Shown here one piece after another: positions 10,844 to 21,919 of a stretch of 64,000 bases of DNA. The translations under genes and the position numbers were made by a program. This stretch comes from Chondrus crispus (taxonomy: Eukaryota > Rhodophyta > Florideophyceae > Gigartinales > Gigartinaceae). Under the pieces are notes generated by a model, which did not search any database, was not told where the DNA came from, and worked only from the letters and a program-made list of their open reading frames with translations. The stretch lies in contig NW_005178989.1 of NCBI RefSeq assembly GCF_000350225.1, positions 53,611-117,610 of the forward strand, written 5' to 3'. The stretch's first letter is position 1; each line of letters begins with the position of its first letter.

Positions 10844-12644
10844 CTAATTAAACATGTGGAGCGATCCAGTCCCTGACTGAGCAGTTGCTGCAAAACAAAC
10901 AAAATTAACATGTTTCGGGCATGCTCTACAAACTTCTGCAGGCTTGTGTCTCTTGCAAGTCCCACACCTTCCTTGAAATGCGTAGGTGCTGTATTTGCCA
11001 TCAAGTTTGCGACCCTTTGACGTCCTAACCAGTCGTGGGCTACGCATTGGTGATTTTGTAGACTTTGATTGTTCCCCCGATGAAGACCTTGGGCTATCAT
11101 TACGCACTGTGGCGGCGTTGCCGTGTTTGTTCTCTATTAAGGCCTCTGAAAAAGCCTCATAGAAGTCACCTTGCAAAACTAAGCACTGTTCCGTATGCCC
11201 TGCTGGGTAACGTTTCCACGTGTCCGCGATTCAGAACCGCAGAATTCCAATATTGAAGCTCTTGTCCCATTTTGAACGCGAATCATTCGAACATATTTTC
11301 CTGTGCGATCGATATCGCATCTTAGAGTAATCTGCGGTCCCCTTCCATCCATTTCCACCTGACTTAGAAACTGCATGGAAAACGCCCGTGTGGCGGTCTT
11401 CATCACCCTTATAAAACGCAATCGAAGCTGTAGAAGCAGTACTTATGACTCCACCAATGCGAACTAGGAGTGAGCACACATGACACGGTCTGAGTAGACC
11501 CAGGGGTTCACGAGGCGATTGAGGACATTTGTTCCATAGTTACAGCTGCCCTCGAACGCTTTCGCTGTTTCGTCCGTCGCACCAATAACTATTCAATTCG
11601 TATCATAATTCCGCTTTTCCCACATGCCAGATTCTGAACTCCACAGCCATCTTCGGGTTTTGCATTCGATACTCACGAAGTGCCGCAGGCCAATTTTGAT
11701 TCAATCGCCACCGAAACCGTACCATCGTATCATAGACACTTCCACGCAAGGATGGTCGGATGGTGTTACGTACCAGTACCGGTGGTCGTTAAAGGCCGCA
11801 ACAAAATCGTTTACAAGGTCCCAGCGATGTTGCGCAGAGGCCCACGCTGCCTCTGATGGTTGGGCGCTAATCGTCAGTGAGCTGAACAGGGCCTCGAAGC
11901 GGCTGCACCTCATTATCTTCGAAAGGGAAGGAGGAACAATGTACTTGGAGGCCGATTGCGCTTCCCACAATCTGCGACGATCTCCTCTGGCATATCGAGA
12001 TATTGAAATTAAAATTCCAAAAAATCCTTGAATCTCACCCGCCGATGTGCCTCTCTGATGCTCTGAAAGCAGGTCATTCGATGTCAGCTGCACTGTGCGG
12101 CCTTGAAAGCGCATTGGAAACATTGAATAGAAATAATATTCCCTTCCCTTCCCTGCTGGTGCTTCTCTTCCGCGTATATCGGAACCATCAAAACCGACTA
12201 CCTTCCGATGCTTCACGGAGACAGGGCCGTTGATGTCTGAAAGTACTGACGCCTTGCGCCATACTCTGACATGGACCTCAACAGTTCCGTCATCAGAGAG
12301 ACTGTAATTTTCCGCTGTTTGTACTTTACTCGGAGCAGTGTGACTGACAGATTGGTGAGGCGCTGACGAAACGGGACAGCCGTGACCTCCAACTCGGTAA
12401 TCAAGTTTTTCTGAGTATCACCTTCATGGGGGAGCTGTTGGGCATTTATTGAAGCTACTTGTGCAAAAGAATCAGCTTCGTCGTCGGGGGGGAGGGGTTC
12501 GAGCGGTCTGAATCGATGATGACGGTACAGGCTCACACCCAATAGAGTAGGGCGTTCTGTCCGGTCAGGTGGGAATCGGGCATGAACCACTCTTAAAACC
12601 CGTAGCTGAAGAGCTCTTCTTATTTTTTTGATCCTATTGCCCAT
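10844..12644 (-). pseudogene. piggyBac-type transposase pseudogene, copy B
   Basis: Read on the minus strand. The best-kept block is 12,216-11,701 (171 codons). It carries a piggyBac N-domain pattern: TSNDLLSEHQRG, IQGFFGILISISRYARG, RWDLVNDFVAAFNDHR, and a VEVSMIRWYG segment where the family normally has a DE-M motif. A catalytic-region remnant (ATRAFSMQFLSQVEMDGRG) lies at 11,421-11,179, with the preceding segment in a second frame. The C-terminal frame 11,176-10,844 keeps the family's terminal Cys-rich finger, CGTCKRHKPAEVCRAC followed by FVCF. The upstream frame 12,644-12,213 is probably the diverged N-terminal extension. Frames change at least three times, so it is a pseudogene. It diverges from copy A at many positions, so this is not a fresh duplication. 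Confidence 0.72.
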
Positions 12645-13967
12645 GCTCCCTCAATAAACGTGATCCGATTTTCTTGCCCTGCTCCTGTCGAGTGTTTTCT
12701 GCAACACCTGCAACTGTCCTTGTATTCCGTAGGGAACCGTATCGACGCTAACATTCAGCGTTGTTGGTGACGTGGCGGACTTTCCTTTGCACTTCTGCAA
12801 TATCAATAAGGCGAGAGTCCTTCCCTAATCTGAATGAACGGCGCTGATCTACAGAACAAATTGATCGGAGAGGTAAAAATGGAAGGGTCTCGGAGACAGG
12901 TGTGTTTCAATATTCACACGACTTCTTCAGTGGAATGGTTGCACAAAAAGAGCGGGGCACTGACCTATGCGGTCTTTAGGTTATGTGGCGTTTCGATATT
13001 GCCACAGTCTTCGCGCCAAAACCATGTATTAACTCATGCAGTTTTCCTCAATTGAGGAAAATTGTCGACTACACAGTAGTGATCAGTTTAAAACTGGGCT
13101 TTATTAATCAAACGAAAGCTCCAAAGCTGTAAATCCGGAACGGGGCGAGTTTTGCGTGTATAGAGACAATAAAATACTCAAAATGCGTTGCATTGCACCG
13201 ATCTGTAGAGTGATACCAGAAAATGGAAGCGTAAGGATACAGGCTGGCGAGTCCAATGCAAGCGCAAATCTAGTGTTACGCTCTTGCTCTTTGAGAATGA
13301 ACATTACTTGCCGGTGCAAGGGGAAAGTGCTAAGTAGTCGTACCTTATCCCTTTAGGCAACTAGTTTGGACAAATAAGCACGAAGAATACCAGTGACCTA
13401 CCTCTATTACTTGAAGGAATCTCATATGTCTACGTACGTAATTTTACTACCCGGCGCTACCAAGAAATTTCTCATGGGAGAATGATTGCATCGTAGGAAG
13501 ACTTAAAGGATTCTTCCATGTGCTTTTTTTCCTTTGTTGAGGAATATAGAGCATTACCAGCTGCTTCTCGAAAACAGCGCAATGTCTACCCTTGACTACG
13601 TTACATATGCTTTCGACGTTAAATTCCAGCGGAGTGGTCGTACAAGTGAAACTTTGGCAAAGGGGAAACGATATTTCTACGTTAATCACAAGTTGGATGG
13701 ATACAATAGTAACTTTTCGCAACAAGAAATGAGAAATGATTTGCGTCATGTGAGGAAAATAAATTACACTGAAAATTATATCACAGAATTCTGCAATGCA
13801 AGTCAGCTCAATACTCGTCATATTGCACTTATTAGTGAGGACCCATGAGAAATTGTTTCAGGACAGATGTCTTTATTGTCGCGGGAATGAACGAACGTTC
13901 ATGCACTTCGAACCAAAATGTCTTGGCCTCTCTGTGTCCTCACTGTCTCTAGCTCGCAAAGCTCACC
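12645..13967. other. Gene-free stretch with one 104-codon frame
   Basis: The frame at 13,534-13,848 (+) and its antisense counterpart have no recognised motif. It lies just upstream of a transposon ORF and could be decayed partner sequence. Nothing else seen. Confidence 0.4.
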
Positions 13968-15391
13968 ATGGCCAATTTTGATGATGACGCTATCCTGGCT
14001 TCTAGCAGCGCCGAAGTGGATAAGCGGAAGGGACGGAGTGGAAGACACTTACAATTCTCAGCACACGGAGACCTGGTCATCGTCCGGGAAGTTGCCGCTG
14101 CAGGCGCTTATATCACCACGTATGGAAAGACAAGAGGTCTCTTCGAGAACGCTTCTGCAAAGTGCTATGATAACTTCGTCGTGGTGTCTGTTCTGTCATA
14201 GAAACAAGTACAAGACCGATACACGTGACTACAAGCTTCTTTCGATAGGAAGATGGACTCACGCACAACCGCTCCGGAAATAGCGGTGAGGAGCTCAGCT
14301 GGATAAACGAGCTACTCACCTAGATGAATAAGGCACGAGAAGATCTACGTAGGAAGCGCAACAGCGATAAAGATAAGGTTGCTAAAGAAGAAGAGGCGAA
14401 GGAGCGCATTCGTCGCGATTTGATGGCGGCCGCTACGACGAGGAGCAAACGTATCAAGCGCCACAACAATAGTGCGGAAGAGGAAATCTGGAGCGATTCG
14501 GAAGACGCCCCTCGGTTGAAGACCAAGCGGAGAAAATTTCAGGTGTCCAGAATGCGTGGTGAGTGTAGCATAAGCGCGGATCAAAATTAGATTTAGAATT
14601 GGATCGCGCGTGCGCGTACACACGTGTACTATCAGCGCGCGCGATCACACGTGTATTAACAGCGCTACAGTAGCTGAGCACGGTAGCTCAGAACTGTAAC
14701 GCGCTACAGTACAGTACGGACAGTACTGTAGCCCTGTATGATAGACGCAACGACTTGTATATTAAAACTACGCGGAGCCGACGGCGGCGAGGAGAAGGCA
14801 AGCATCGGCTTGGCCAGACCCTCGCCGTCGGCTAACCCGGAACGCTTACTCTAACTCGGGCGTGCTCTCTCTGTTCGCGTTTTAGAGTACAAGAACACGG
14901 GTAGCTGGCGCGTACGTGCGCGTGTGAGCCAGGATCCGCCTTCGCCCGTCGGTACTGGAACGTCACCCAGTGCCGCGCCGGGGCGTCGAGGCGTCGATCC
15001 GCTCTACCGCGTACATTAACCCGTTCGCGACCCGACCCGCTCTACCACCGCTACCGGCCCGTATCCTTCCTCACGCGGTGCCTACTGGTCCTTTCTGTTC
15101 TTCTCGCGTTCCACAGGGTCTCTTACGCGGACTGTGCATACACCCCTGCCGTTGGGGTGTTTATGCTACAGTCAGCTGGCGGCCTTCGGTGATCATTTGT
15201 AAGAGACAGACCTTACTCGTATTGAGCTTGAAAGAGAGCATCTACCGCTGGAGCGGAAGCACTTTGCTGCAGAATACATCAACCGCAAAATGGATAGAGA
15301 CGAGCGAGCTGCGGACAGCGACGTAAACAATGAACTCGAAATCGAAAAGCTTAAGGTAATGATAGATGCATTTATGCAGAAGCGGCAGTAA
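13968..15391 (+). pseudogene. Myb/trihelix-like transposon ORF, split by a solo LTR
   Basis: ATG at 13,968. The N-terminal part (MANFDDDAILASSS, then a segment with VREVAAAGAYITTYGKTR, and KQVQDRYT in the same frame past a TAG at 14,199) resembles the Myb/SANT or trihelix-like DNA-binding ORFs that accompany DDE transposases. The frame shifts near 14,285. It then continues through EELSWINELL and a Lys/Arg/Glu-rich coiled coil to 14,563. Here a 607-bp solo LTR is inserted. Beyond it, from 15,171, the same frame resumes with ELAAFGDHL, a TAA at 15,200, then a charged coiled-coil tail (IELEREHL, LEIEKLKVMIDAFM) ending at TAA 15,389-15,391. Removing the LTR and one target copy restores the frame exactly. 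Family assignment is moderate; coding ancestry is strong. Confidence 0.62.
14564..15170. mobile_element. Solo LTR (607 bp) with 10-bp terminal inverted repeats
   Basis: Begins TGTAGCATAA (14,564-14,573) and ends TTATGCTACA (15,161-15,170). This is a perfect 10-bp terminal inverted repeat with canonical TG...CA ends. Flanking pentamers are GTGAG (14,559-14,563) and GTCAG (15,171-15,175), a 4/5 match as expected for an aged 5-bp TSD. No internal coding region is present, so it is a solo LTR left by LTR-LTR recombination. It carries two CACGTG G-boxes (14,621 and 14,648) and a GC-rich hairpin whose arms start GCCGACGGCGGCGAGG (14,777) and end CTCGCCGTCGGC (14,832). It interrupts a transposon ORF in frame. 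Confidence 0.75.
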
Positions 15392-15426
15392 AAGACAATT
15401 TTACCCTCTCCTCCCCGTCCCGTATT

Positions 15427-15597
15427 CCAGTGGGCTCTCCCCCTGTCCCATCACAGTTGAACCTCCCCCTCTCCCATCCTAGTTGGCCCTCCCCCCCTCT
15501 CATCCCAGTCGGCCCTCCCCTTCTCCCATCCAATTTGGCCCTCCCCCTCTCTCACCTCCCCCTCTACAAGTTGGCCCTCTCCCTCTCCTACCTCCCC
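15427..15597 (+). repeat. C/T-rich minisatellite, ~27-bp unit, ~6 copies
   Basis: Imperfect tandem units built around AGTTGGCCCTCCCC followed by CTCTCCCATCC, with substitutions and small length changes between copies. It lies between the Myb-like pseudogene and the candidate LTR and is not coding. Confidence 0.8.
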
Positions 15598-15941
15598 AAT
15601 GTTATGCGCTGGCATTAACGGCTGGGACAGACCTCTTGATGAGGGTAGAAGTCGGGCTCGTTCGTAAAAAGTGCGGCCTGCATGCATACTCGCGACGGCT
15701 TGTGCATCAATTATCTTTCAGACCTCATCCTCCATTCAATCTTTTTCACTGAGTAGGCCTGTGTATTTCTAAGTACTCCTCCAGTGACGGAGGAACGCAG
15801 TCGAAGTATTTTAATATTTGATTAGGTTCCACGCATGTCCTACAGTTGCTTAGAAACACACAACATAAAAACAGGGCCCAACTGGACTCTCTAACAGCTT
15901 CATCTTTCATTTGAAGTCCACCACAGTAAAGTGCATCTTAA
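15598..15941. other. Gene-free spacer
   Basis: No frame or motif recognised. It separates the minisatellite from the candidate LTR. Confidence 0.45.
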
Positions 15942-16321
15942 TGTAGTGCACTGTACTCGGTACCGGGACAGCTGTCCTTACCGGCCAAAAATCGCGCTCG
16001 CCGCCACCACGTGTACCACGGGTACACGTGGACTCCCTGCCGCTCTACCAGACCTCCCCGTGGACACGTGTAATCCCTCCGCGACCCATAGGGCCTATGA
16101 GGGCTGTACTTGGTCCCCTCGGGGCTACACCCGTTATTTCCTAGTTATTCTAATTTACAGTATAATTTAGCGTCGCCATTACGGCGACGGGGGACTATAT
16201 AGTCAACCCGATTATCAAAGTAAAGAGGCACGAAGCCTCGGGTCTCCTACCTTGGTTTCTGGATTCCAGCTTGTAGCCTCGACTCAGTACTGGCTCGCCC
16301 ATACCGACCGAGCCATCTACA
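15942..16321 (+). mobile_element. Candidate 5' LTR of the gag-protease element
   Basis: Begins TGTAG and ends CTACA (380 bp, 5-bp inverted ends, TG...CA). It contains three CACGTG boxes (16,008; 16,025; 16,065), a hairpin CGTCGCC-ATTA-CGGCGACG and a TATA-like ACTATATAGT near 16,190. A possible primer-binding site, TGGAATCCCTACTGCC, starts 3 bases after the end. The gag frame follows about 400 bases later. No 3' partner LTR is visible in the window, so the boundaries rest on these internal signs only. The exact end could lie elsewhere between 16,200 and 16,500. Confidence 0.42.
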
Positions 16322-16723
16322 CCCCTGGAATCCCTACTGCCTTCTCCGCGCGCATCGATCACCCCGCGCGAGACCTACGCCAACTACTGTGCTCTCCGTC
16401 CTGCTAGCTCTGTTTTTCTCTTAATTCCTCCCCCTTTTATTGCTGACTACCTTGCTACTTTTCTACCGTGCAAGCCGCGCCCGGATCCCGGTTCCGGTCA
16501 TCCACCGGGTGGTCTCCCGAATTTCCTTACGCGTCCGAACGCGCGTCGCTCTGCCTACAGCCGCCACACGTGGCTGTAGTGCACGACATTTTGGTCTCCC
16601 GACCTAGAAACAGTCGATACTCTCGTGCATCCGAGTGTCCTCTTTCTTCCCTGACCTACTTTCCCTTTCTATCTCTCCTACCTACGCTTTTCCCTCAGGC
16701 ACCGATTGTTAGGTGTATTTGCC

Positions 16724-18802
16724 ATGGTGACCGGCTCGGATTCGTCCCATGACACTCGTCCGAGAGACGTCCTCGCACCCGTCGCGGCGTGGATCACTCG
16801 GAACCGCCGCGAAGGACTCCGTGAAGCCGAAAGGTTCTCTCTCAATTTAATCGAAGAGAAACTCAACTCGCACACCGCCAAGATACGCAAGATGTTGGAC
16901 AGCCTTGTTGCTGGTAAGATCGCCGCTCAGGCGGAGGTACAGTCCCAATAGGGACGTGATCGCCTCGCCGCACTAGAAGGCGTTCTAACTCGAGCGTGGC
17001 AGAAGGACATCGGGTCCACCGTCGACGAGACGCTCCTTCCTCTACGAGAGGAAGTAGATCGCCTGACGCAGGAATTCAACGACCTCCGTCGGCGTAACCT
17101 CGCCTTGGAAACGGCGCAGACACGACCCGCCCGCGGTAGACCGGACGAGTCGACCGCGTCGAAGCCAAGACCTAACCCGCAGTTACATGCGTTACAACCG
17201 TTGGACGAAAAACTACTGTTCGCCGACGTCACGAAATCGGCTCTCACGGTCGCCGGGATCCCGTTCCCCGATCCCCTGACGATGGAGGGACAACGAGATC
17301 CTATTCCGGATCTAGCGGCCACCCGAGGCCCGTCGCCAAGATCGTCCCGCGACAAGAAGGTCAAGACCGAAGGCCGCCGTCACAAGTCCGGCCACGGAAG
17401 CCGACCTGAACCGGAGGATTTCTCCGGTTACTCGGGGGGATCCCCGCCCTCAGCTTCAGAATCCGACTCCGATTCGGACTCCGAAGCCGAGGCATTCACG
17501 GTACCACAACCGACCTTCGGCCCTAAAGCGAAGGGTGTCACGGTGTGGAAATCGACCAACCACCGATTCCGAGGCGCGTGTAATTATCGAGCATACCGTC
17601 TCGTTAATACCGACCCCACCGTCGATGCAAAGGTGTACGCCACGACGCGTGAGCGCGTGCAATATCTCCTCGTCGTAATGGGAGAGTACAAGTTTAACGG
17701 GTCCGACCCGATCAAAGTCATCAGCTTTTCGGCTAGATGTAAGGAGAATTTCGACAACGCCGAAATGTCGGAGGCAATGGCTCTCATGGCCTTGCCGCAT
17801 CTCCTCAGCCCGCCGGCGAAGGAGGCGTATGAATCCCATCGAGGATATTTCCGACGCAATCAAGAGATTGCGCCCTGGCCAGCGGCAGTGAACTGGTTGC
17901 TCCGTACGTATGCTACGAATATTCAGATCGAGCAAGCGCTCTCTGTGGTTCGGGATTTGCGCCAAAAACCCGGCGAAGTTGAGACCGAGTATGCGACTCA
18001 TATGTTAACCGCCCTCGCGCGGTGTGGGGACATCCATTCCCCCTATGAACGCACTACCTTGTTCATAGAGGGCCTCCTTCCGGCAATCAAGCCGTTGGTG
18101 TTCCAAGCAAGGGAGAATCGCCCCCGATCCTCATTCGAGGACACGGTGGCCGAAGCCCGCGCTCAAGGGGCGGCCTACCGCGCGCAGACGGCTGGCGGGA
18201 GAAGACGCGTCGACTTCGCGAGACCCGCCGCCAAGCAAGTGTTGGCGATGGCAGACAGTATGCCCTCATCGACAACCGCGGGTCTGACCTCGAGCTATCA
18301 TACCGGCCTGGACGCCGAGAAATTCCTCGCCAATGACGAGCCATTTGCCGCCGCAGCTGGGTCACCGTCATTTCCCACCGAGGGATCCTCATTCAACGAC
18401 AAGGATTCGTTGTTCTACGGAGAGCGGCGGCCGACCTACAAGGACCCGCTCCGGCGTCCGAGACCGCGCGAGAAATCTCCCGGTTGGACCGGTCGAGAGG
18501 GAACCCGGGACATGAAGACACCTTCCCCGCAAATCATCTGCTACACATGCTACAAAGTCGGGGATCATATTAACCCCGACTGTAGCATGAAGGTGCGTGA
18601 CGTGTCGCTCGTCCCTCATAATTTTGAGAAGCTCACGGCGGGACAGAAGGCCGGTGTTCCGGCAGACGCGTACTCGCGCGCTGTAGCCCTCCTCAGTTTC
18701 GAGGCGAATCGGCTAATCGTACCCGTCTTGCCGTCGAAGTCTCCCTCCGCTTCGGAGAAGTCAAGCCCCCCTAGCGGTAAGACCGCACCTCCGAAAAACT
18801 AG
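16724..18802 (+). pseudogene. LTR-retrotransposon Gag, one premature amber stop
   Basis: From ATG 16,724 the frame is open except for TAG at 16,949-16,951, and it runs to TAG at 18,800. The first ~130 residues are charged and coiled-coil-like (ERFSLNLIEEKL, LREEVDRLTQEF). A basic, Pro/Ser-rich stretch and a strongly acidic Ser/Asp run follow. A capsid-like helical region runs around 17,560-18,200, including a segment with SVVRDLRQKPGEVETEY typical of Gag. Near the end is a zinc knuckle, CYTCYKVGDHINPDC (18,539-18,583). It has five residues instead of four between the second Cys and the His, so it is slightly atypical. The single TAG probably came from CAG. The protease lies downstream in the same frame. 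Confidence 0.7.
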
Positions 18803-18823
18803 GAGACCCACAGCTGAAAATCG

Positions 18824-19639
18824 TTGGCTTTCCATCGCGGGACACCGCGTCACCCCCGCCCCCGAAGCCGGCGATCCGCGTCTTGGGACGGAGGCACGCT
18901 CGCCAAGCGAGCCCATCCAATCCCGATCCGACGGGTATGGGGACGCTTCGCCGACCGTGGCGTCTTAACAACGGGAGGCACTCCCCCGATGACAAGGCCG
19001 TCCGTCGAGCCAGTTTACACACTGTCTCGACGTAATTACAAGGTCTACGCAGACCTTGGGCTCACCCCCTCCATCATGGTGCGTCAACTCACCATCCTGG
19101 ACACGAGTGCCGGCTCCAATTTTGTCCGCGCCGACACCCTGCCCAAAGGATGGGAGAGCTTACTCGAACCGGGGGAAGTCCCGACTATCGCCGACGCGAA
19201 TGGGCGGCCCTTACAAACCAGCGGCTCCGTCACCCTCGTTGTTCGACTAGCAACACGCACCATGAAATGCAAGTTCATCGTGTGCGAGCGCCTGGCAGCT
19301 CCAGTCATCCTGGGCTGTGACTTTAACGACAAGTTTGTCGAGGCCATCTATCCACGTCGGAAGGTAGTCGAGCTCGATGATGGGACGAAAGTCCCCATCG
19401 TGAGAAAACCGGCAACTCGTCGAGCCGAAGCACCTCCCCTTCCCTCGGAGCAGGAGTATGGAAACGACCCGGGTCGAGTTTCCCCCAAACTCAAGGTTTC
19501 TCGTCCGGTTATCATACAATCCGGGACTCAAGCCTGGGTGCATATGACCAACGGTCGAACGGGTCTTTCCGTATTGGAACCCAACCCGCAGTTAAAGAAA
19601 GAGCCATTGCCTAAAGTGAAAGCAAAATATTCTCCCTAG
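18824..19639 (+). pseudogene. Retropepsin-like aspartic protease of the same element
   Basis: Same reading frame as Gag, separated from it by TAG (18,800) and TGA (18,815). It was therefore probably translated as a Gag-Pro fusion in the intact element. Around 19,097 it has LDTSAGSNFVRADT, the active-site loop with Ser in place of the usual Gly after Asp-Thr. About 75 residues later it has the second family signature, VILGCDFNDKF, with the strand-turn pattern expected of retropepsins. No convincing ATG precedes the domain. The frame ends at 19,637-19,639. I see no reverse transcriptase, RNase H or integrase after it, and base composition shifts abruptly to AT-rich. The element is therefore truncated here. 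Confidence 0.68.
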
Positions 19640-21839
19640 ACCCATAGAAATATGCGCCAGGGTGGCTTTCTAGCTGAAAAGGACCAGGAGGATGGCGTCA
19701 TGTCATTTTGTAGAAGGGGTCATTTTGTATTCGTTGAGACAACCCACGAAAAAGACTTGGAGTCAGATCCAGAAGGTGATGTCGATGAGGCCCGAGGAAC
19801 TTCCGACTTGTTTGTAAGGGAAGCAGGTGCGAACAAAAAGGATGATTCTGAATGTGCAGAGCGTACCTTTTTGAAACAGTACGCTCTCCATATTCGAAGT
19901 TCCCCGATCGGGTAGGACACCTTGTAGCTCGGCTTTAATCTGTGTACGTATTTAGAAGTCATAATGACACGTAAACGTCACAGAATTCATACCTCGACTT
20001 CAGGGCATGGAATAGAAGGAGCATGAAAGTGAAATCAGACTTCTGAATCAGTATCGTCTTTCGTTCTGACTGAATAGGTGAGAGTTGGTCACACGGACGA
20101 GACTTTATTCGTGAGTTGATACATGAAGGGATTGCAGAAGGCGGACAGAATTTCGATGCCGTGAATGACCTCAACCGGTAATCGAGCACATCAGAGGGCC
20201 GCCTATGTGATGGGCGGAAGAACATTTCTTAGAGTTTCTTCCTGTAATGACACGGGTTCGCACCTTGCGTTGGTAATAAAGGAAGTTTCTGGGTTGCTCT
20301 ATGTTGCGTCTAGGTAGTTGCCAAGAAACAAGACAACGTTTAGGGCTATAATGAGGCAAAGTATCACTCCCGTAGGGGCACGTACAAATGAAGAGCTAGT
20401 ACTCTTTATCGACAGCTTTGTGAAAGGCATCGTGGAAGGTTTCGTATGTAAGGATTCGGATGGCAATTGGGTAGCAATATTTCTTCATTGTTGATTTCCT
20501 GCGATAATGACTCTAATGGACGTCTTGTGGCACACTTGGAATGTGCCATGCCATTTATGCTACTTCACACGGTAAGAAAAGTCAGGGAGAAATGGTCTAT
20601 CTGACTGGTGTATGACAGATATTCTTAGCGACCACCTAGCCTTCAGCCGTAATGAAGAGAGACTGAGAGTATCTCGTAGAACGGGTATGGCCATGAGGTG
20701 CTTAAGAAATTTAGGTATGATGAGCACGGAAACTTTTCAGACCAGTCGTAAATGTATTACATCGACTGGGCAGATGACATGAGGAAATACGCCACAAAAA
20801 TCTCCGTTCTTCGGAAGGGATACGTGTAGTTCCTATACTGCTTGGTGCATATTGGTCTTCCGCTATTGCTACATATAAAGTATTTCTTGTGTTGGCTCAG
20901 GATATTTTGCATTGCACACTGAGTCACTTGCCGATAGCAATAGAAAGAGAAGCAGGAAAGATCTCCAAAGAGTCTTTAGCCTCAGGAGATCTGTTTTATC
21001 AAAACCATGTATTAAAGCTGAAGCAATGGAGCTGTAATTCATGACGATATAGCTATGTAAACCTCCCTCCCTATCGCAACTCAGGCCTTCTAGAGCGTCT
21101 ATAATTGGCAGTGTACAACACATGGCACGGATAACAATGACGGTGACGTTATGGAACAAAGCCTTGATTCATTGCAAGGCTTTCAGGGACTAACCACTCG
21201 AACTCAGTCTCATCTGGTAGCCTGAATCAATAGACTGCAAGACTTTTGGGAGTACTATGAATTTCGACAAATGAAACATCTTCAATACCAGAAGAAACGA
21301 ACATCTATGTCCGGTCAGAACCTTTCGGGACTCCAAGATTGCGAAGAAAACAACGGACAACCCCAAGAGCCATCGAATGCTGGAGATCTACGCTTTCATG
21401 CTACCTGCGTCTGGGAGCTCGAGGTGTATACGGGATCTTGTTCTGGAAACAAAGCATCAAGACTTTCAGTGCGGAGACTTATTCCTTCAGCCCCCTATTT
21501 GAGATCTGAGCTGCTACGGGCCGCTAACTCGTTTAAAGGAAAAGGGAGCTGTGAGCACTCCGTGGCCCTGCGCTGTCCGTTGTTTGTTTGTTTTGTTGTT
21601 TTGGGTTGCGTTGTGCCATCTGACCCGGACCACCTTCTGCTAGGCGCTTCGGACTACACAAGGACGGGAAGGAGTTTCTACAGAAGTACACAGATGTTGA
21701 TGCGAACATCACATCAAGTAGTGTTGACAGGTAGAGCGTGTTTCGGAGTACATATAGGCAAGATGAGTCCTAACGTACGGGATGACGGGCCCTTGACATA
21801 CATGTAATTCGGAAAGAAGACTACAGTATTCGGCCACTT
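19640..21839. other. Unidentified decayed sequence downstream of the protease
   Basis: There are only short frames. A few stretches look like eroded coding sequence (a frame near 20,350-20,490 on + with TNEELVLFIDSFVKGIV; another near 20,760 with DWADDMRKYATKISVL). None carries a recognisable catalytic motif. A 178-codon frame at 21,271-21,807 (+) has no family resemblance and may be chance. I cannot show that this is the missing pol region. Confidence 0.35.
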
Positions 21840-21893
21840 CTTGCATACCCCTGGGTCAGCGTCAAAAGTACGGGGACACCGCCGGTATGCAAG
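21840..21893. repeat. Hairpin: CTTGCATACC / GGTATGCAAG
   Basis: Perfect 10-bp arms separated by 34 bases, just beyond the 3' end of the Tigger-like pseudogene. It may belong to that element's terminal region. Confidence 0.5.
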
Positions 21894-21919
21894 GAGTGAG
21901 GAGGCATCTCATACTGTAC

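Noticed and set aside
16949..18817. Retroviral-style stop readthrough between Gag and protease
   Set aside because: Two stops (TAG then TGA) separate the genes and another TAG lies early in Gag, so decay is more likely than regulated suppression.
19652..19915. Continuation of the retroelement polyprotein
   Set aside because: The 87-codon frame after the protease has no RT, RNase H or integrase motif and differs in base composition.
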